Shown in pieces: positions 1 to 12,367 of a stretch of 64,000 nt of DNA. Position numbers and translations under genes: made by a program. Positions within the stretch are counted from its first letter, which is position 1. Each line of letters begins with the position of its first letter. Below the pieces are notes generated by a model. It saw only the letters and a list, made by a program, of their open reading frames with translations. It was not told the origin of the DNA and made no database searches. Source of the DNA: Halorubrum ruber (GTDB lineage Archaea; Halobacteriota; Halobacteria; Halobacteriales; Haloferacaceae); contig NZ_CP073695.1 in assembly GCF_018228765.1 (NCBI RefSeq), forward strand, positions 2,232,001-2,296,000. Reading direction: 5' to 3'.

Positions 1-221
1 GCCTCCGTCATCGCCACGTCGGGCGCGCGGTAGAACGTGTACAGCGCGGCCATCCCGAGGCTGTACGCGCCGAAGATGATCACCGCGGCGAGCACGTCGC
101 GCGCCAGCGCCGTGAACAGCGCGGTCAACACGACGAAGGCGAACAGGCTCGCCTCGATCGCGGTGACCTGTGCGACCACCGGCGCGCCGAGGGGACCGAC
201 GGACGCGAGCGCGCCGGTCAT
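1..221 (-). CDS. Na+/H+ antiporter MnhB/MbhD-type subunit, N-terminal part (cut by window edge)
   Basis: The 73 visible residues start at an ATG that overlaps the MnhG stop by 4 nt. They hold two hydrophobic segments followed by APDVAMTEA, the conserved loop of the DUF4040/MbhD-like part of MnhB/MrpB and of the MrpA C-terminus. The protein belongs in the membrane complex that exchanges sodium for protons. It follows MnhE, MnhF and MnhG on the same strand with translationally coupled overlaps. The rest lies beyond position 1, so I cannot say whether it is a short MbhD-like subunit or a longer fused MnhB. Confidence 0.8.
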   Translation of the reverse strand, partial: MTGALASVGPLGAPVVAQVTAIEASLFAFVVLTALFTALARDVLAAVIIFGAYSLGMAALYTFYRAPDVAMTE

Positions 222-550
222 CGGCGGTCGTCCCCCTCGATCCACGGCACGATTCCCTCCTCGAACGCGGCCCGGGCGATCGCGTGGGCCGCGGTCGGGT
301 TCGTCACGAAGATGAAGAACAGCAGGAGGACCGACTTGAAGCCGGCCCCCGCTAACCCGACGGTGAGCGCGACGGCCGCGAGGCCGAACCCCGCACCGAG
401 CGTGTCGGCCTGCGAGGCGGTGTGCGCCCGCGAGTAGACGTCCGGCAGCCGGAGCACGCCCACCATCGAGACGAACGAGAAGAACAGCCCGAGCAGCGTG
501 AGCGCAACTATCAGCCACACGCGGGCCGTCTCCAGCGTCGCGGCGGTCAC
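218..550 (-). CDS. mnhG: Monovalent cation/H+ antiporter subunit G (MnhG/MrpG)
   Basis: This 110-residue protein has three predicted membrane helices and the MnhG core motif LPDVYSRAHTASQADTLG near residues 34-51, which is strongly conserved in the family. MnhG is a small structural subunit of the Mrp-type antiporter that uses the proton gradient to expel Na+. The length is normal. The start overlaps the end of mnhF by 4 nt and the stop overlaps the next gene by 4 nt, so the four genes are almost certainly one transcript. The C-terminal tail is hydrophilic and acidic. Confidence 0.93.
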   Translation of the reverse strand: MTAATLETARVWLIVALTLLGLFFSFVSMVGVLRLPDVYSRAHTASQADTLGAGFGLAAVALTVGLAGAGFKSVLLLFFIFVTNPTAAHAIARAAFEEGIVPWIEGDDRR

Positions 551-852
551 AGCACGCCACCCCGCTCGACGGTGAACTTCGAGATGGCGATGGCCATCAG
601 GAAGTTGAGCAGCGCGTACACCAAGGCGATATCGAGGAACGTCGGCTCGCCGAGCGCTGCGCCGAGGATGGCGAGGATGACGACGGTGTTCGTCCCGAGG
701 ACGTTCACCGCCAGCACCCGGTCTTGCATCGTCGGCCCGACGACCGCGCGGTACAGCATGCCGACCGCGAGGACGGCGAAGCCGGCGGCCGCGAGGAGCA
801 GGAAGTCGCCGAGGGTGTAGCCGGCCGCGAGCGAGGCGTCCACGAGGCTCAT
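547..852 (-). CDS. mnhF: Monovalent cation/H+ antiporter subunit F (MnhF/MrpF)
   Basis: This 101-residue membrane protein has three hydrophobic segments. The family signature, RAVVGPTMQDRVLAVNVLGT at residues 35-54, is the conserved MnhF cytoplasmic loop. It is a subunit of the multisubunit Na+/H+ antiporter. Its ATG (852-850) overlaps the TGA of mnhE (851-849) as ATGA. This overlap places the true end of mnhE at 849 and supports the frameshift reading given for that gene. Length and motif are normal. Confidence 0.93.
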   Translation of the reverse strand: MSLVDASLAAGYTLGDFLLLAAAGFAVLAVGMLYRAVVGPTMQDRVLAVNVLGTNTVVILAILGAALGEPTFLDIALVYALLNFLMAIAISKFTVERGGVL

Positions 853-2119
853 CGGTCGGTCACCTCGTCGGCGCCGTCGACCGCTTCCTCGTCGGCGCCG
901 TCGACCGCTTCCTCGTCGGCGCCGTCGACCTCACCGCCGTCCGCGGCGGCGATGGGCAGCTCCTCGGTGGCGTCGGGGCCTTGGAGGATCGCGACGTCGT
1001 CTCGCTCGCGGGGGACGGGAGTCGCGCCGCCCGGCGGCCGTAGTAGACGAAGCGCGTCCACCGCTCGAGCGGGCCGTCGAACAGCCCCTCGCGGGCCCAC
1101 GGGACGAGCGAGTGGACGTAGAGGTTGCTGTCGCGGGCGCGGACGGTGAGCGTCCCGGGCGTCAGCGTGATCGAGTTCGCGAGCGTCATCAGCGGGAGCC
1201 CGCTCCCGACGATCACCCGCATCCGGTTCAGCGTCGGATCGATCGGGAGCCGGGGGTCGAGGATGACCCGGGCGACGACGAGGTTCGCCTTCAGGATCTC
1301 GTAGAGTAGCACGGGGACGTATATCAGCCCCCGGACGATCCGCATCGGGGTCCGCGGGAACGCGGGGTTCGAGTCGAGGCTCACCCGCGAGAGGGTGATC
1401 GAGACGACCGCGGCGGTCGCGACGCCGGTCACGGCGTCGAACCAGTAGGTCGGGTCGCCCAACAGGAGATAGAACGCGAGCGACAGTCCGAACAGCGCCA
1501 CGAACCGGCCGGTGGTCGCCTCGGTGCGGAACCGCTCGCGGCGCGTCGGCCGGTCGACCGGCGCAGTCTCGACCGACAGCGACGTGTTCGAGAGCCCGAA
1601 CTCCAGCGGCTGGAGCAGCGTCGTGTTCCCCACCGGGGTGTACTCGGGGTCCAAGACGACGCGGTCGGCGTCGTTCGCCTCGGCGTACTCCGCGAGGACG
1701 CGGACGTAGTCGTCGGCGCCGAACAGGTAGCCGTCGGCCCCGAGCACCGCCGTGACGACCTCGACGTCCGGGGCGCCGGGCGCCTCGGAGTCCTCGAGGT
1801 CCGCTCTCGTCCACGCCGCGGCGCGTTCGAGCACGCGCTCGGCGGCGGCGGCCCGCTCGTCGCTCTCCGGGTCCCCGTTCCGCCACGAGGCGATCTCGAC
1901 GAGGTGGATCGCGGATACGCCGTCGGCGGCGGCAGCCTCCGCGATGTGAGCGATCGTCGAGCGGAGCGTGGAACTCGGCTCGACCGGAACGATGACCGCG
2001 CCGGCCGACGCCGATTCGGTTGCGGCGTCCGCGTCCGACGCCGCGTCGGCGTCGGGTGACCCGTCCGCGTCGGGGTCGTCGTCGCCGGACCGCGGGCCGG
2101 CGTCAGCCACCCACCACAC
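849..2119 (-). CDS. mnhE: Na+/H+ antiporter subunit E with N-terminal UspA-like domain (frame broken once)
   Basis: The N-terminal ~160 residues resemble a universal-stress-protein domain. They are followed by the MnhE membrane part with two or more helices and the motif NSITLTPGTLTV. A UspA-MnhE fusion is common in haloarchaea. The frame is lost at the run of five G at 1010-1014. Adding one G restores a C-terminus that ends at 849 and overlaps mnhF as ATGA, giving about 420 residues. The furthest start is GTG at 2119. A second GTG at 2110, with GGAGG about 8 nt upstream, is the better start. A hydrophilic 8-residue repeat lies at the C-terminus. Confidence 0.85.
863..931 (-). repeat. 24-bp tandem repeat in the mnhE C-terminus
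   Basis: Two full and one partial 24-bp units encode the octapeptide VDGADEEA in the restored mnhE frame, just before the stop. The units are identical where they overlap, so the expansion is recent. Confidence 0.85.
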
Positions 2120-2302
2120 CTCCCACGGAGCCGTGCGTGACCGTCTCGTTACACATGAGTTTCTCTATCCATGTGGTTACCCTACCGCCTCAAAACAGTT
2201 TGTATCCGCGGAGACCCTGCCGGAGGCGGGCGATACCGTCCGTCGCGGTTCGCGGGCGTGACAGGGGCCGCGGGAGGCGCGTCGGGGGGCGTCAGCCGGC
2301 GC
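2120..2302. other. Intergenic region between mnhE and coaBC
   Basis: No convincing gene is visible. It contains the GGAGGTG before mnhE (minus strand) and an AT-richer patch around 2150-2210 that probably holds the antiporter operon promoter. I see no clear terminator for coaBC. Confidence 0.5.
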
Positions 2303-3471
2303 TCACGTCGACGCGTCGAGCGTCGCCGCGAGGCGGTCGGCGATGCGGCCGGCGACCGCGTCCTTCGAGCCGGCGGCCTCCTCCGGGTCGGTCCCGTCCT
2401 CGCCGACCAGCAGGACGCGCGTCTCGTCGCCGCCCATCACGCTCGCGTCGTTGGCGACGACGAACGCCAGCCCGACCCGATCGCGGATGCGCTCGGCTTC
2501 CGCGACCATCGCCGCGTCGTCGCCCGACGTCTCGGCCTTGAACCCGACGATCGGGAGGTCGGGGTACGCCTCGCGCACCGAGTCGATGAGCTTCGGCGTC
2601 GGCTCCAGCTCGACCGACAGCGGCGACCCGGACCGGATCTTCTCGTCGACCGCGTCGGCGGTGAAATCGGAGATGGCGGCCGCGGAGATCAGCGCGTCCG
2701 CGGTCGCCGCGGTCCGCCGACAGGCGTCCATCATCTCGTCTGCGGTCTCGACCGCGACGACGTCGGCGTAGGGGACCTCCGGCCCGTCCTGAACGAGCGT
2801 CACCCGGGCGCCGCGGACGTACAGCGCCCGCGCGACCGCCCGGCCGGTCTTCCCCGACGCGCGGTTCGTTAGGATTCGGATCGGATCGATCCGCTCTTTC
2901 GTCGCCCCCGCGGTGACGACGACGTGCGCCCCGGAGAGCGTCTGGGGCGTCGTCGCGCGGGCGACCTCGGTCACGATGTCTTCCTCGGCCGCGATCTTCG
3001 CCTTCCCCTCCTCGATCCGCGGGTCGGCGAAGCGGACCCCCACGACTCCAAGCGGTCCAAGGCGTCCAAAACGCCCGGGTGGTCGTACATCGGCTCGTGC
3101 ATCGCGGGCGCCATCACGACGGGCACGTCCGCGCCTAGGGCCGTCGTCGCGCACGTCGTCACGGGCGTGTCGTCGACCGCGGCCGCGACCTTCCCGGCGG
3201 TGTTCGCGGTCGCGGGCGCGAGCAGGAGCACGTCGGCCCACCCCTCCCGGCCGCAGAGCTCGACGTGTTCCACGCTCCCGGTGATCTCGGTGACGACCGG
3301 CTCGTCGGTGGCGAAGTCGACCGCCCACGGGTGGACGATGTTCGTCGCCGCCGGGGACATGACCGCGCGGACGCTCGCGCCGTGGCGGCGCAGCTCGTGC
3401 GCGAGTTCGACGACCTTCACCGCCGCGATGCTCCCTGAGACGCCGAGCGCGACGTTGACCCCGTCCAGCAT
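2303..3471 (-). CDS. coaBC: Bifunctional phosphopantothenoylcysteine decarboxylase / phosphopantothenate-cysteine ligase CoaBC (frame broken once)
   Basis: The N-terminal ~165 residues form the flavoprotein decarboxylase (CoaC) domain, with GVSGSIAAVK at the start, the PAMHEPMYDHP region and the usual HFCD-like fold. The C-terminal ~220 residues form the CoaB ligase domain, with VVVTAGATKERIDPIR, NRASGKTG and the ISAAAISDF motif. The enzyme makes 4'-phosphopantetheine from phosphopantothenate in CoA synthesis. The two halves lie in different frames. Restoring one C to the C5 run at 3037-3041 (plus strand) fuses them at LESWG|VRFADPRIEEG into 389 residues, the normal size. A TTATAAG box sits about 32 nt before the ATG. 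Confidence 0.9.
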
Positions 3472-3576
3472 TACCGAGTCCGTTCCGCCCGCGACGGCTT
3501 ATAAGATGCCGTTGTGGAACGGCGTCAAATGACTAACCCCAGCGTGTTCTCCTGAAAACTGCTTATAAATGGTCGG

Positions 3577-3806
3577 CGGTGGCGCGTGCCGGTGAGCGCC
3601 GCAGCGCGGCGCGAACCGCACGCGCGAGGGAGTCAGTCGGCCGGAGCATCGCGGAGGCCGACTGACGAGGCTGGGGAGGCGTGAGGCGCTGTGCGGGGCG
3701 GGACTCAAAGGGGCAGCAGTGAGGGCGTCGTAGGCGACGCAAGGACCGCAGAGAGCGAGCGGAGCGAGCGACCGAGGACCGCAGCGAGCGTACGACGCCC
3801 TCACTG
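3577..3806 (+). repeat. Structured interspersed repeat, copy 1
   Basis: GC-rich element that begins with CGGTGGCGCGTGCC. Hairpin 1 pairs 3582-3589 with 3618-3625 and, inside it, 3596-3602 with 3606-3612. Hairpin 2 pairs 3633-3642 with 3656-3665. A 19-bp perfect long-range stem joins 3714-3732 to 3791-3809 around a ~58-nt loop. It is preceded 14 nt upstream by TTATAAAT (3563) and followed by direct 57-nt units. The same architecture with different but still complementary arms recurs near 11859, 22220, 23514 (inverted) and 53296. No ORF is conserved across copies. Confidence 0.85.
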
Positions 3807-3977
3807 CTGGGGCTTTGGAGGTGTTCGCAGTCGATCTGTGGACGGTTATTTATAAACGGGTGGCTGGGGATTTAGCGGTGTTTGCCACCGATCTGCGAAC
3901 AGGTGTTTATAAGCGAGCGACTGCGGCTTCGGACGTGTTCACGACGCCACCCACGAGAATCGCTTATAAATAACAAA
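3807..3977 (+). repeat. Three 57-nt direct repeats with TTATAAA boxes (tail of copy 1)
   Basis: Units start with CTG at 3807, 3864, 3921 and (degenerate) 3978, exactly 57 nt apart. Each has a GGTGTTC-like block after about 15 nt and a TTATAAA/G box 43 nt after its start (3850, 3907, 3964). The first CTGGGGCTTTG is also the 3' arm of the long stem of copy 1. The array ends about 20 nt before the DUF63 stop codon. With copy 1 it fills the 525-nt gap 3472-3996, which has no gene. Confidence 0.85.
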
Positions 3978-3996
3978 CTGAAGCCGAATCGACTAC

Positions 3997-6612
<2,616 letters not shown>

Positions 6613-6644
6613 TTAACAAGGATCACTGTGTAGCGCAACACGGG

Positions 6645-6881
6645 ATGGACCGCACAGGCAAGTACACGGTCGTCGACGCGTGCAACGACCACGGGGCGAT
6701 CACGCTCCGCGAATACCCGCGAAACGGGACGCTGTACGTCGTCGAGTACGACGACCCCGACGTGGAGGCCGAGCTGTCGGCCCTCGACGTCGGCTCGGTC
6801 GTCGAGCTCGACCTCCGGCGCGCGGGCCGCCGGGGCAACGCGTGGTGCGCGGAGTCCGCGCGGTCGGTCGAGACGGCGTAG
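6645..6881 (+). CDS. Small conserved haloarchaeal protein, function unknown
   Basis: The predicted product has 78 residues starting MDRTGKYTVVDACNDHGAI. It is acidic, mixed alpha/beta in character and has no membrane segment or signal. It is divergent from the phosphopantoate ligase. An ATG at 6579 would add 22 residues, but ATG 6645 gives a product without the basic N-terminal extension and fits better. I recognise the type as a small conserved haloarchaeal protein but cannot assign a role. Cys and Trp near the end (GNAWCAESAR) stand out. Confidence 0.7.
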   Translation: MDRTGKYTVVDACNDHGAITLREYPRNGTLYVVEYDDPDVEAELSALDVGSVVELDLRRAGRRGNAWCAESARSVETA

Positions 6882-6987
6882 GCGGCGTCGCCTCGACCGG
6901 CCCGGCGTCGCCGCGGCCGGCGCGGCGCCGCTCACGTTCCCCCGCTGAACCGCCGTCGGTCCGCCCGTTTCTCCGTTCTCCCGCCCG

Positions 6988-8688
<1,701 letters not shown>

Positions 8689-8769
8689 ACCGCCCGTTAC
8701 CCGCCGGTCGCGTATAAATATTCATTATATTCTGAAAGGGGCGGGTGACAGTCGCAGCGTCCGCTCGCC

Positions 8770-9642
8770 TCAGCGCCCGCCGAACAGCCGGTCGCGGAGC
8801 GACCGCGCGGAGGGGCGTTCCGCGAGCAACACAGGGGTGTCGAGCCGCTCGACGGCCTCGAGCGCGAGCGACCCGCGGACGATCCGGGAGAGGAGGCCGC
8901 GCTCCGTCGCGCCGACGATCACGAGGTCGTACCCCTCGCCGACGCGACCGATCGCCGCCTCGACGTCGCCGGTCTCGACGCGCAGGTCGGCGTCCCCGAG
9001 GCCGTGCCCCTCGGCCCACCCGGCGAGGAACTCGCGGCCCGACGCCTCGCCGCCCTCGTCGACGACGTGGAGCAGCGAGACGTTCGCCCCGACGCCCTCT
9101 CGGAGCGCGAGCGCGACCTCGGCGGAGAGGTCGGAGGAGGGCCCGCCGGCGGTCGGGACGAGCACCTCGCCGACGTCGAGCCGGTCGCCGTCGAACACGA
9201 GGAAGTCGCAGGGGAGGTCGCGGGCGAGCTCGTCGAGCGAGCCCTCGACGCGCCCGCCGGCGAACCGCGCCCCGCCGTAGCCCATCACGACGGCGTCGGC
9301 GTCGTTCCGCCGCGCGGCGTCGAACACCTCCTCGATCCCGCGGTGCGAGAGGACCGTCTTCGTCGCGACCGGCGCGTCGAATCCCTCTGCGTCATCGACG
9401 GCGGCCGAGAGCAGCTCCGCGGAGGACTCGTCGAGCTTCGCCCTGTTCTCCGCGGCCTTCTCTAACGACGTCTGGTCGGGGACGGTGACGACGTGGACCG
9501 CGAGGAGGCGGCCCCCCCTATGCTCGGCCAAGGCGCCGGCGAGCGCGACGAGCGCCGCCTCGGTCCGCGGGTTCGAGAGCGCGACCATGACCGTCGGTCG
9601 TCCCCCGCTGCCCGGCGTCGGTCGGTCGTCGGCGCGTGGCAT
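8770..9642 (-). CDS. Tandem UspA-domain protein
   Basis: The 290 residues form two universal-stress domains. The first is at about 17-145 and ends in VVMGYGGARF. The second is at about 155-280 with VIVGATERGLLSRIVRGSLA, which fits the G-2X-G-9X-G(S/T) nucleotide-binding motif, followed by PVLLAERPS. It is cytoplasmic and basic at the extreme C-terminus. It is the last of a same-strand run trkH - uspA - uspA. Usp proteins in this position often modulate potassium or amino-acid transporters; that role is inferred. Confidence 0.88.
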   Translation of the reverse strand: MPRADDRPTPGSGGRPTVMVALSNPRTEAALVALAGALAEHRGGRLLAVHVVTVPDQTSLEKAAENRAKLDESSAELLSAAVDDAEGFDAPVATKTVLSHRGIEEVFDAARRNDADAVVMGYGGARFAGGRVEGSLDELARDLPCDFLVFDGDRLDVGEVLVPTAGGPSSDLSAEVALALREGVGANVSLLHVVDEGGEASGREFLAGWAEGHGLGDADLRVETGDVEAAIGRVGEGYDLVIVGATERGLLSRIVRGSLALEAVERLDTPVLLAERPSARSLRDRLFGGR

Positions 9643-9698
9643 CGGTTGGGGTACAGATCAGCGCCCGGCGGAGCCGGCCCCACGAGGGCGGCGACGGC

Positions 9699-10148
9699 TC
9701 ATTCGTCCGAATCCGCGCGGGGGAGCGCGACGACCGGCACCGGCGCGTCGGTCGCGAGCTCGGTCGACAGGTCGCCCGAGAGCAGTTGGACGAGCCGGTT
9801 CCCGCCGCGCGGCCGGTAGGCGATCGCGCTCGCGTCCTCCTCCGCCGCGGCGTCGAAGATCGCCTCGACCACGTCGCGTGCGTACGCGGTGTGTTCGCCC
9901 GCGTCCGGGAACACCGTCCGGACCGCCGCGTACGACTCGGCCGCGAGCTCCTCCGACTGCTCGACCGGGGTCTTGTCCGGGACGCCCTCGCCCTTCTCGA
10001 CGACGTGGAGCGCGGTCACGCGCCCGGTCTCGTACGGTTCGAGCGCCCGCGCCGTCGCCAGCGCGTCCTCCTCGTTCGCGACCGGGAGGAGCACGTGAGC
10101 GAGCAGGTCCCGACCGCCGGTGTCGTCTGTCTCGTCGGTTCCGTTCAT
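9699..10148 (-). CDS. UspA domain protein, degenerate nucleotide-binding motif
   Basis: This is a single 149-residue Usp domain with VLLPVANEEDALATARAL at the N-terminus. The usual glycine-rich ATP motif is replaced by RPRGGNRLVQLLSGDLSTEL, the version typical of transporter-linked haloarchaeal Usp proteins. It sits 70 nt downstream of trkH on the same strand and 56 nt upstream of the tandem UspA gene. An accessory role for TrkH is likely but inferred. Confidence 0.85.
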   Translation of the reverse strand: MNGTDETDDTGGRDLLAHVLLPVANEEDALATARALEPYETGRVTALHVVEKGEGVPDKTPVEQSEELAAESYAAVRTVFPDAGEHTAYARDVVEAIFDAAAEEDASAIAYRPRGGNRLVQLLSGDLSTELATDAPVPVVALPRADSDE

Positions 10149-10218
10149 ACGAGGTACTACGCCCGCCGCCGTTTAAGAAGGTGCCTCCCGCGACCGGGTC
10201 CGTAACACGGGCGCCCGC

Positions 10219-11757
10219 TCACCGCTCGTCGACGCCGGCGACGAACAGCGCGAGCACGGGGACGATCTCCAGCCGCCCGATCCACATCAGCCCGATCATC
10301 AGCAGCTTCGTCGCGTTCGGCAGGAACTCGTAGCTCCCGAAGGGCCCGAGCGGCCCGAGCCCCGGCCCGATGTTCCCGATGGTCGCGAGCGACGCCGCGA
10401 ACGCCTGCGTCCCGGTGAGGCCCTCCCCGACCCGCGTCGTGTCGAGTTCGATGAACACCGCGGAGAGCGCGAACACGAGGAAGTACAGCAGCGTGAACAC
10501 GAGGATGCCGCGGATCACGTCCTCGTCGACGACCTCGCCGCCGAGCCGCACCGGCCGGACGACGTCGGGGTTCGCCGTGGTGTACAGCTCGCGGTACAGC
10601 ACCTTCAACAGGATGAGCCACCGGATGACCTTGATCCCGCCCCCGGTCGAGCCCGCGGAGCCGCCGACGAACATCACGAACAGCAGGAAGAACTTGGTCT
10701 GGGTGTCCCACTCCGCGAAGTTCGCGGTCGCGAACCCAGTCGAGTTCAAAAGCGACGCGATCTGGAAGGCACCGTGTCTGAGCGCGCTCTCGGTCACGCC
10801 CTCCGTAACCCCGCCGATACCCGTCTCGGGCGCGCCGCCGTAGAACAGCCCGACCGCGAGCACCGCGGCGAACCCGGTCACCAGCCCGAGGTACATGCGG
10901 AACTCGGTGTTTCCGAACATCTCTCGCGGGTCGTCGCGCAGCACGTACCAGAACAGCGCGAAGTTCACCCCGGCGATCACCATGAACGGGACGAACACCC
11001 ACTGGACGACGGGCGAGAACGCCGCGATGCTCTCCGCCTGCGGGGAGAATCCTCCCGTCGGCAGCGTCGAGAAGCCGTGGGCGATCGCGTTGTACAGGTC
11101 CATGTTCGGCGCGAGCGGCGTGAGGCCGAGGCCGAACAGGATCGCGATCAGCGCGGCCGTGAACCCCGCGTAGATTAGCCAGAGCGCCCGCGCCGTCTCC
11201 GCGATCCGCGGCGTGAGCTTCTGGAGGCCCGGCCCCGGCGCCTCAGATTTCATCAGTTCCGCGCCGTTCACGGCGAGTTGGGGCAGGATCGCGACCATCA
11301 GCACGATGATCCCCATCCCGCCGAGCCACTGGGTGAGCTGCCGCCACATCAACACGGCGTGCGAGTGCCGCTCGAAGCTGATCTCCGCGGTCGCGGTCGC
11401 CCCCGTCGTGGTGAAGCCGCTCATCGACTCGAACAGCGCGTTCACCGGGTGTCCGAGCGCGGAGGGGGTACCGTAGCCCGCGATGACGTACGGGATCGCG
11501 CCGACGACCGCGGCCATGAGCCACGCCAGCGAGACGACCGCCAGCGCGTCTCTGGGGCCGAGGTCCGGTTCGTCGTCGAGCCGTTCCATTCCCGCGCCGA
11601 CCGCGACCGCGATCGTCATCGAGACCGCGAACGTGAGCGCGTCCTCCCCGTAGATCAGCGCCACGACGAGCGGGACGCTCATCGACGCGGAGAGGAGCTT
11701 CACGATAGTCCCGGTGTAGCTGAGCGTCGCTCGTACGTCGACCGTCGTTCGTGTCAC
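10219..11757 (-). CDS. trkH: Trk potassium uptake system, membrane subunit TrkH (first copy)
   Basis: The 512-residue protein has about ten to twelve membrane helices and four selectivity-filter loops: MSGFTTTGAT, FSTLPTGGFSP, SLLNSTGFATAN and ATIGNIGPGLG. Each carries the filter glycine of the Trk/Ktr/HKT superfamily. It conducts K+ (or Na+) across the cytoplasmic membrane, gated by TrkA. The same-strand Usp genes follow. A second trkH with its own trkA lies upstream, beyond repeat copy 2. Confidence 0.93.
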   Translation of the reverse strand: MTRTTVDVRATLSYTGTIVKLLSASMSVPLVVALIYGEDALTFAVSMTIAVAVGAGMERLDDEPDLGPRDALAVVSLAWLMAAVVGAIPYVIAGYGTPSALGHPVNALFESMSGFTTTGATATAEISFERHSHAVLMWRQLTQWLGGMGIIVLMVAILPQLAVNGAELMKSEAPGPGLQKLTPRIAETARALWLIYAGFTAALIAILFGLGLTPLAPNMDLYNAIAHGFSTLPTGGFSPQAESIAAFSPVVQWVFVPFMVIAGVNFALFWYVLRDDPREMFGNTEFRMYLGLVTGFAAVLAVGLFYGGAPETGIGGVTEGVTESALRHGAFQIASLLNSTGFATANFAEWDTQTKFFLLFVMFVGGSAGSTGGGIKVIRWLILLKVLYRELYTTANPDVVRPVRLGGEVVDEDVIRGILVFTLLYFLVFALSAVFIELDTTRVGEGLTGTQAFAASLATIGNIGPGLGPLGPFGSYEFLPNATKLLMIGLMWIGRLEIVPVLALFVAGVDER

Positions 11758-11858
11758 GGGTGTCCCTCAGAGGTTCCGATGTGCGTCGTAGCTTTCCGAT
11801 GCGATAAGAAGCCGTCGGTAGGGGTCCGTGGATTCTTAAAAATCGTAAAAGACGGTGC

Positions 11859-12100
11859 GGTGGCGCGTGCCAGTGAGCGGCCGACAGGCCGCGAACCGCA
11901 CGCGCGAGGGAGTCGATGGTCCGGAGCGAAGCGGAGGACCATCGACGAGGCTGGGGAGGCGTGAGGTGCGGTCGCCGTGCGGGGGTGGGACTCAAAGGGG
12001 CAGCCGGGAGGACGCCGCAGACGACGTAAGCACCGCAGCGAGCAACGCGAGCGAGGAGCGCAGCGAGTGTGCGGCGTCCTCCCGGCTGGGGCTTTGGAGG
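11859..12100 (+). repeat. Structured interspersed repeat, copy 2
   Basis: Same architecture as copy 1. A GCGCGTGC/GCACGCGC hairpin carries an inner GCGGCC/GGCCGC stem, followed by a TCGATGGTCC/GGACCATCGA hairpin and the constant GAGGCTGGGGAGG. A perfect 19-bp stem then pairs 12001-12019 with 12070-12088. The stem sequence differs from copy 1 throughout but remains fully paired. The element lies in the 610-nt gap between the two trkH genes, which has no gene. Confidence 0.85.
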
Positions 12101-12240
12101 TGTTGGCGATCGATGAGCAGTTTATAAACTGTAGTGTCGTACAGCCGAGCGGCTGGGGCTTTGAAAATTGCCACCACAGAGCCGTCAGCAACTCATAAAC
12201 CGCCAACAGCAGCACGGCTCGATTATTTATAAACGACCAC
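12086..12240 (+). repeat. Irregular TTATAAA repeats following copy 2
   Basis: CTGGGGCTTTG starts at 12086 and 12153, 67 nt apart rather than 57. ATAAAC boxes lie at 12122, 12193 and 12227. It is a degenerate form of the 57-nt arrays found beside the other copies. The rest of the gap up to the next stop codon (12241-12367) shows nothing else. Confidence 0.7.
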
Positions 12241-12367
12241 TCCACAACTGTGTGATACCTACTCCCGGCATCGATCGCCTACAAGGCATTCGGTTTGAGA
12301 ATCCAATTTAAAAATGAAGTTATATCGACGCCGACTCCGTCGCTCGAAACTCGGCCGCCGAGGGATG

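Noticed and set aside
3807-3977. Possible CRISPR array from regularly spaced TTATAAA boxes
   Set aside because: The whole 57-nt unit is related, not only a short repeat with unique spacers. There are only two or three units per site, and no cas genes are present.
11754-12245. Open frames inside the structured repeats (also near 22206-22536 and 23228-23524)
   Set aside because: Frames are not kept between copies, whereas the base pairing is. The sequence behaves as structured nucleic acid and not as coding DNA.
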